Below, piece by piece: positions 58,511 through 64,000 of a stretch of 64,000 nucleotides of DNA. Position 1 is the first letter of the stretch. Each line of letters begins with the position of its first letter. Location: assembly GCF_032854445.1 (NCBI RefSeq), contig NC_088295.1, positions 38,985,385-39,049,384 on the forward strand, read 5' to 3'. A program made the translations under genes and the position numbers. The notes under the pieces are model-generated. The model was not told the origin of the DNA and searched no databases. It saw only the letters and a list, made by a program, of their open reading frames with translations. The DNA is from Liolophura sinensis. Lineage: Eukaryota; Mollusca; Polyplacophora; Chitonida; Chitonidae.

Positions 58511-59219
58511 ACCCGCAGGGGATGCAAATGCACATTCCACAGATCTTAAATCCACAGAAATGATGCATGTAACTGGAAATTCAAAACATTTTCCTTATTG
58601 TCTTGAGCCATTTCTCTATCAAACTTCTACGACCGTATACAATGTATTAGTGTACGCTACATGACAAAGTACATATTATGATCAGCGACCAAACTAATCA
58701 ATCTTACTATGTGTTGTACTTTTGACAAAAACCAATCTCAGGGCAGGATAATCCAAATAAAGAACATATTAATCAGATCAATAAATAATGGCACAAAATA
58801 ACAGACTGACAAAGGCTACAACTTAACATAATAGCAATCAGAGAGAAAAAAAAACTCACAAGAAAACAGGAGGACTATTTACATATAATTTGGCTTAACA
58901 GAAAAAAAATAATTAAATTATGTATGAAAGGGCCTGGGATCATTAGGGACAAGAGAAAATATGATTGATTGTCACTTTATCGATTACTTTACTATTTACT
59001 TCATTTACATTTCCCAGGGTACTAATGATTATATCACTCATACAGTACATGGCAACCAGGCAGACCATAGAACATATGAATTCTATGGCAAAGAGGTTTT
59101 GAGCCAAACAAGCTTCTTTACTGAGTACATCGAAATCATTCTCACTTGTAGTCACATTAATGAATGAGCTGTTCTTAAACAGTTATCATCATTACTGTCT
59201 ATCATACTATACATATGTA

Positions 59220-59890
59220 CATTTATATTCGTTTATTTAAATATTTCATTGTTTTTTAATGTCTTACTGAGGGATTATTCACTTAAACAAATTCACTTAT
59301 TTGGACGAAAATCCAAATCTGTATTAAACTTTAAGGGTACATGTAAACCACAGCCTTTTGGTAAGTTACTGATAACCTTTGCCTCATCAGATGTTCACAC
59401 CATTCTGGAGAAGAACAAATGGTGTTTAATGAAGGTTAACACATAAAAATGGCCCAATGAGCAGTGCAAGCCACAAATTCCCTATCCAAATGGCCCCATG
59501 AGCAGTGTGAGCCATAAATTCCCTATCCAAATGGCCCCATAAGCAGTGTGAGCCATAAATTCCCTATCCAAATGGCCCAATGAGCAGTGCAAGCCACAAA
59601 TTCCCTATCCAAATGGCCCAATGAGCAGTGCAAGCCACAAATTCCCTATCCAAACGGCCCAATGAGCAGTGCAAGCCACAAATTCCCTATCCACATGGCC
59701 CAATGAGCCATGCAAGCCACAAATTCCCTATCCAAATGGCCCAATGAGCAGTGCAAGCCACAAATTCCCTATCCAATTGGCACAATGAGCAGTGCAAGCC
59801 ACAAATTCCCTATCCAAGGGCAGGACTGAGCCACCCCCTCATGCCTCCTGGCTAGCAACTGACGGACAACCATCTTAATCACTCAGCCCA
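59220..59890 (-). repeat. SINE, family B, containing an internal 41-bp array
   Basis: Left part GTTTATTTAAATATTTCATT, TTTTTTAATGTCTTACTGAG, CCACAGCCTTTTGGTAAGTT; right part GGGCAGGACTGAGCCACC, then ATCTTAATCACTCAGCCC, the reverse complement of a tRNA A-box region (GGGCTGAGTGATTAAGA). The array occupies the middle. Confidence 0.6.
59448..59818. repeat. 41-bp tandem array, about nine units
   Basis: Units of 41 bases built from ATGGCCCAATGAGCAGTGCA and AGCCACAAATTCCCTATCC, with a T/C variant (GTGTGAGCCATAAATT) in units two and three. The last base block matches the unexpanded AAAATTCCCTGTCCAAAGCC segment of the family-B copy near 60.99 kb. Confidence 0.92.
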
Positions 59891-60349
59891 AACCCCGATC
59901 CTATCCTCATATACAGCATGTACAAGCATAAATATATCATCTCTATTTACATCAACCACAAAGTTTCCGGCCATAGACTAAATGTGTGCGGTACATTGGT
60001 ACAGATATGGGTGAGGAATCCGTCATAAAGTTTGCCACTAATCTGATGCATGAAAATTTTAACTAAGCTTCGCCACACTGACCAGCTTGAGTATGGTCCA
60101 CAGAGCAACTATAACTACCCTGTCTAGACCTGATATGACACCGCTTATATATTATGCACAAATCATGCAAGATAAAAGATTAATAAACTTCAGAAGTTAT
60201 TCCCTTACACCTTAAGTCTCCTTCTAAATCAATATTAAGTGTTTTGCGCTATTGTGTAGAATATTTCACTGTTAAATATAATGGTAGTCTAGTTTTGGAA
60301 ATCTTGTTCAATGACTTTCAACTTTAAAACATACAATCTGTTAATAAGG

Positions 60350-60554
60350 TAATTCCTCACCCTTTTCGCATGTTTGCAAGGTGTTCAAGCATGTTCTAAA
60401 GGCATTATTCTGTGTTGGCCGATGAAATCATACTTTTTGTGAAGCCCTGAAACTGGTCAATCCAACCAACATTGTTTTATCTCCAAAATCAAATTAAAAA
60501 TGTTCATAAATTGCACTTAAAGTTGCTCTTTCAAATCAAAAAATTGAGGAATTA
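60350..60554 (+). mobile_element. MITE-like element, family K
   Basis: TAATTCCTCACCCTTTTCGC start, GTGAAGCCCTGAAACTGGTC, TCCAAAATCAAATTAAAAAT, end ATTGAGGAATTA. The best-preserved copy with 63750-63959. Confidence 0.75.
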
Positions 60555-60744
60555 GGGTACAGTGATTTGATATATTTATATCAGCAGATGTTTATACACA
60601 TTAGTAACCAAAAGGTTACATTCCTCAGGGTTCCTGTGCTCCTCAGTGCACTGCTTGTGGATTCAGACACATAGATAGACCACACAGATTCCTGAACCCC
60701 AAGAGTAACAACTGTCAGTACTGAATGGATGACTGACTGACTGA

Positions 60745-61050
60745 CTGATTTGTTCATACCAGACTCTTTCACTTATATGATCTGGGTCTGGACTGAAGTA
60801 CTCTAAATAAACCACAAACCTTTGGCATGTTACAGACAATCTGTCCCATGTGTGATGTACTGACTTGCACAGCTACTGCATGGTTTTCAACACATGTTAG
60901 ACTGCGCAAACAGTGATTACTGACTGTCAACCACTTATTGTTCACCATGGCCCCCTACGATCAGCAAAAGCATGATAATCTAAAAATTCCCTGTCCAAAG
61001 CCAGGATTGAACCCACATCTTATGTGCCTCATTGTTATAGGGTACGCGCA
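60745..61050 (-). repeat. SINE, family B
   Basis: ATTTGTTCATACCAGACTCT, TAAACCACAAACCTTTGGCA, then AAAATTCCCTGTCCAAAGCC and AGGATTGAACCCACATCTTA, whose complement carries a B-box-like GGGTTCAATCC. Confidence 0.55.
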
Positions 61051-63749
61051 CCTTACTGAGATATGACATTATGGCAACAAAGTGATACAAAATTGTCGCT
61101 TTACGGCATGGTTGGGTCAACCGGTCAATTTTAACAGTAGGTGGTATACAGACTATAGAAAACTATTCAAACATGATGACACTGATCTTTTGAATTATCT
61201 TCATGGGTGGATTTGGGCTCCCAATATTGCACACATAATGATATTCTGTCAATAGTTATTTAAACATGAATACCACCATGATCAAAGGTAGGAATGTGGC
61301 CTTTAATACTGTACCGAAAAGCAAAAACAATGGCATTTTTGCATTGGATAACGACGAAACTCGAAAATAACGTGTTACAATAATGTAAGATAGGTAGCAT
61401 AACCACAGGCCAGGACAACTTCAACACAATCACTCCAAACCCCTAAAATCAATCAGAGTAATAAAACATGGTTGACAAGAGCAATAAAACTTGATCAACA
61501 TTTAGGAACTTCGGGCTGGAAACATGATCACTAATAGAAGCTGGAGGATTCAGAGTGGTCGATCAATGTAGCTTAGCTATTAGGAGTTGGCAAATAAATC
61601 TGATCACAGCAAGGCTCAATTCAATAGAGTTTGATGAGATTGCACAGCATAGTTAGGTTCTGTGAATCTGAGTAACTGGGGGTATTGTGTTAGCAGCGAT
61701 AGAGATTAGAGAAGTTTGAGTCTTGTTAACAGAACACAATGGGCTTGTGTAATCCACACAGTGACAAGGACAATCCAGCTGAACAAAATTTTATCCTATA
61801 GCTGCCCTAATTATTATGTCAGTTAAGGACAATGTCAACAAGTTGGCAAAACAATAAAATTATAACCCAGCCTTTTGGCACAAAGTACAGTTCGAGAAGT
61901 ATGATTCTATACTCATACAGCCTAATGACAAATAGTCCAAAAGGAAGCATGCTGTAGGTCGAAATTATTGCAACAGCAAAATTTCATTTTGTTCCCTTTG
62001 GAAAAGTAGAGATTTTATCAATATTCTTTGGAATGTGTTACTTTTTGCCAAAAAGAATCAAAGAATGTTACACTCTGGTGGAGCTAAAATTAGGCACACT
62101 ACAGTACAGGTATAAGAGAGCAGCACCTTCTGGTGTCATCTGATATGTAACTGTTGTAATAGTTTCTCCAGGGCACATGGCCAGATAAACACAGGCTGTT
62201 AAAGTTCACATTGCACATCTCGGTCTGACAAGGGGCCCAAAGGATAGGCCATTTCCCGAGGAGTGCCCCCTAAAGTGCTCGCTCATTTCCTGTCCGTCTT
62301 AGAAAATGGTTTGAATCAATGATCTCGCTGTCAGCGCTGGGCCTGCAGGCCAAATAACAGGCTAATCCGGCCAAATAACGTGTTCCTGGAACACATATTC
62401 TTGCTGAGTTCCCATGGAGCTGATAAACTACCTCACCCAAGCCATTCACAGCTAGTCATCACAACAAGATAACATAATAGCTAAAAAACTAAGGGCAAAT
62501 TTAAAAGATAGAAAATTCAATCTATGGCTGCTTGTTGATTGCCGTTTGTAGTACACGGATCTCTGAGTTCACATAGAGATAATGTTCAGATCTGGATCTT
62601 TTTTTCATTTTTAACAAAAACAAATTTGGCACGCATGAAAGGGTATCACTGCATTTGTATGATCTTAAACTTAATGACATGCTGAAAATGAATTCCTTTG
62701 TTTATCTTTACACTGGGTTGATGATGAGATATTGACTCCATCAAAACAGTAAAATACATGTATTTAAAGATGCTTTTTTAAGAATCCAAAGACTATCCAC
62801 TGTGATGATGATATCTGCTTTTGACTAAAAACCGTGGTGTCTGGGGTGGGGTAGTTATCTTTTTAAACTGCTTCTTAGGACAGTTATCATGCTTAGCGCC
62901 CTTAAAAAAACACACCCACCAAAGGCACATCTCAGTAATTTTTACATGATCAGGCTGACCTTGAACACTCTGACCCATGTGATCACCAATTCCCAACACC
63001 CATTATCCATGAACCCGTTATTCATGCACCCAAAGGAAAAACAAAAAGTGCTTATTTCTTTCCTTTTGGAAAATCATGGTTTTAAAGTAACCCTAGCTCA
63101 ATCACATGGTAGTCAGTGGCTCTACTTTTCCTTTTTAATTATGGTTTCATGCCATACTTTTCACTTATATAAGGGCAGTCTGTGCCCACTTTCGCAACTT
63201 TGTAAATCAATGTTTTGTAACTTTTCCTGTAAATGACGTCGCTTTCATTAAATATGGCACTATAACCAACACGTCTTTTACAAAAAAAAGTTATGACAAA
63301 TTTGACTTCTGTTCTAAAATAAGTCTTTTGAGTGGGCCCTGTATATTATAGGAGGTGAAAACCACAAATAACCGCAAGTTATAGTGGTGAAATCAAAACA
63401 ATTTACCCACACCTTAAGCAAAACAAGTGGCATGAACTCAACAGTAATGCAAGAGGTAACAAGACATCAAGACGAACAGCAAAACAGACAATGCCGTCTG
63501 GCAAGGTGTTAATGGCTGTGAAATTCATGTAAGGCAAAACCACGCTTTTGAGTTAAAACTGGATTTTAGCAGACAGACTTGTGTCAGTCCTATCATTTTG
63601 AAGGCAATTCATGCTGACAAGTGTGATTTCACACTAGATAAACTGTTTCCCTCTTGATGACTGAAATACATAGGATGGTCCTCCTGTGAACTCTGAAGTG
63701 AAGCAGTTCTTCAAATACAATGTTGACAGGCAAAAACCTCAACATACCC

Positions 63750-63959
63750 TAATTCCTCAACCTTTTCATATATGAAAAAGCAAGATTAAATGCAGTTTAT
63801 GCACATTTTAATTTTTTAATTTGGAGACAAACGACACTGGTTGGGTTGGTCAATTTGAGGGCTTCACAAAAAGTGTAATTTTATCAGTCTACACAGAATA
63901 ATGCCTTGAGAATATGCTTAAATAAACATCTTGCCAACATGCGAAACTGTTTGAGAATT
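63750..63959 (-). mobile_element. MITE-like element, family K, inverted copy
   Basis: TAATTCCTCAACCTTTTCAT start, AATTTGGAGACAAACGACAC, GAGGGCTTCACAAAAAGTGT, ATCAGTCTACACAGAATAAT; the far end is degenerate (GCGAAACTGTTTGAGAATTG). It reads as the reverse complement of the other four copies. Confidence 0.75.
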
Positions 63960-64000
63960 GCAGTATTACAAAAAGTGGCATAACTTTAAAGCCATAACCA

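Larger units (their letters stand above)
54295..64000. other. No recognised exon; repeat-rich non-coding region upstream of the partial MDN1
   Basis: I checked the open frames on both strands and found no conserved protein motif. The region holds SINEs, a 41-bp array, MITE-like copies, an AT microsatellite and some complex unique stretches (about 55.4-56.3 and 61.4-62.5 kb). It is either a very large MDN1 intron or true intergenic DNA beyond a broken gene. Confidence 0.5.

Overview
This is nuclear DNA from an animal, most likely a mollusc. It is AT-rich, its genes are split into many short exons with GT-AG introns, and it is full of tRNA-derived SINEs whose 3' ends read AAAT-AAAT. A gastropod or bivalve (abalone-like) fits best, because these SINEs resemble common mollusc dispersed repeats; that placement is inference from memory, not a search. 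No bacterial genes, operons, CRISPR arrays, rRNA genes or functional tRNA genes were seen.

Layout. (1) 96-1317, minus: the first two exons of a phytanoyl-CoA dioxygenase-like gene that runs off the left edge. (2) 1318-4300: no gene recognised. (3) 5021-11369, minus: a complete ten-exon NUDC gene (334 aa by my splice model), including one GC-AG intron fixed by protein homology. (4) 11370-11567: a compact bidirectional promoter with a palindromic ETS-type site. (5) 11568-15484, plus: a four-exon gene for a 346-aa protein I cannot name. (6) 15485-18348: 3' ends of two convergent genes. (7) 18349-53856 (possibly to 54294), minus: the C-terminal half of midasin (MDN1/Rea1). I placed 52 exons, with the reading frame intact across every junction, giving about 2,690 residues: helical linker, D/E-rich acidic region and C-terminal VWA/MIDAS domain. 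The N-terminal AAA+ half is not in the window. (8) 54.3-64 kb: no exon recognised; repeats, tandem arrays, MITE-like elements and some complex non-repetitive stretches.

How the genes relate. NUDC (dynein/HSP90 co-chaperone) and the unnamed gene probably share one promoter. The unnamed gene and MDN1 converge. MDN1 encodes the giant AAA+ remodeller of pre-60S ribosomes. They look like independent housekeeping genes rather than a pathway cluster.

The most unusual feature is repeat biology. At least three tandem arrays (5.86-6.06, 47.16-47.47 and 59.45-59.82 kb) appear to be expansions inside copies of one SINE superfamily. The first two use the same 19-bp internal segment, which is already quasi-duplicated in the element. 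A fourth array (39.6-40.5 kb, 126-bp unit) is an amplified piece of another dispersed element. A separate 42-43-bp minisatellite lies directly against an MDN1 splice donor.
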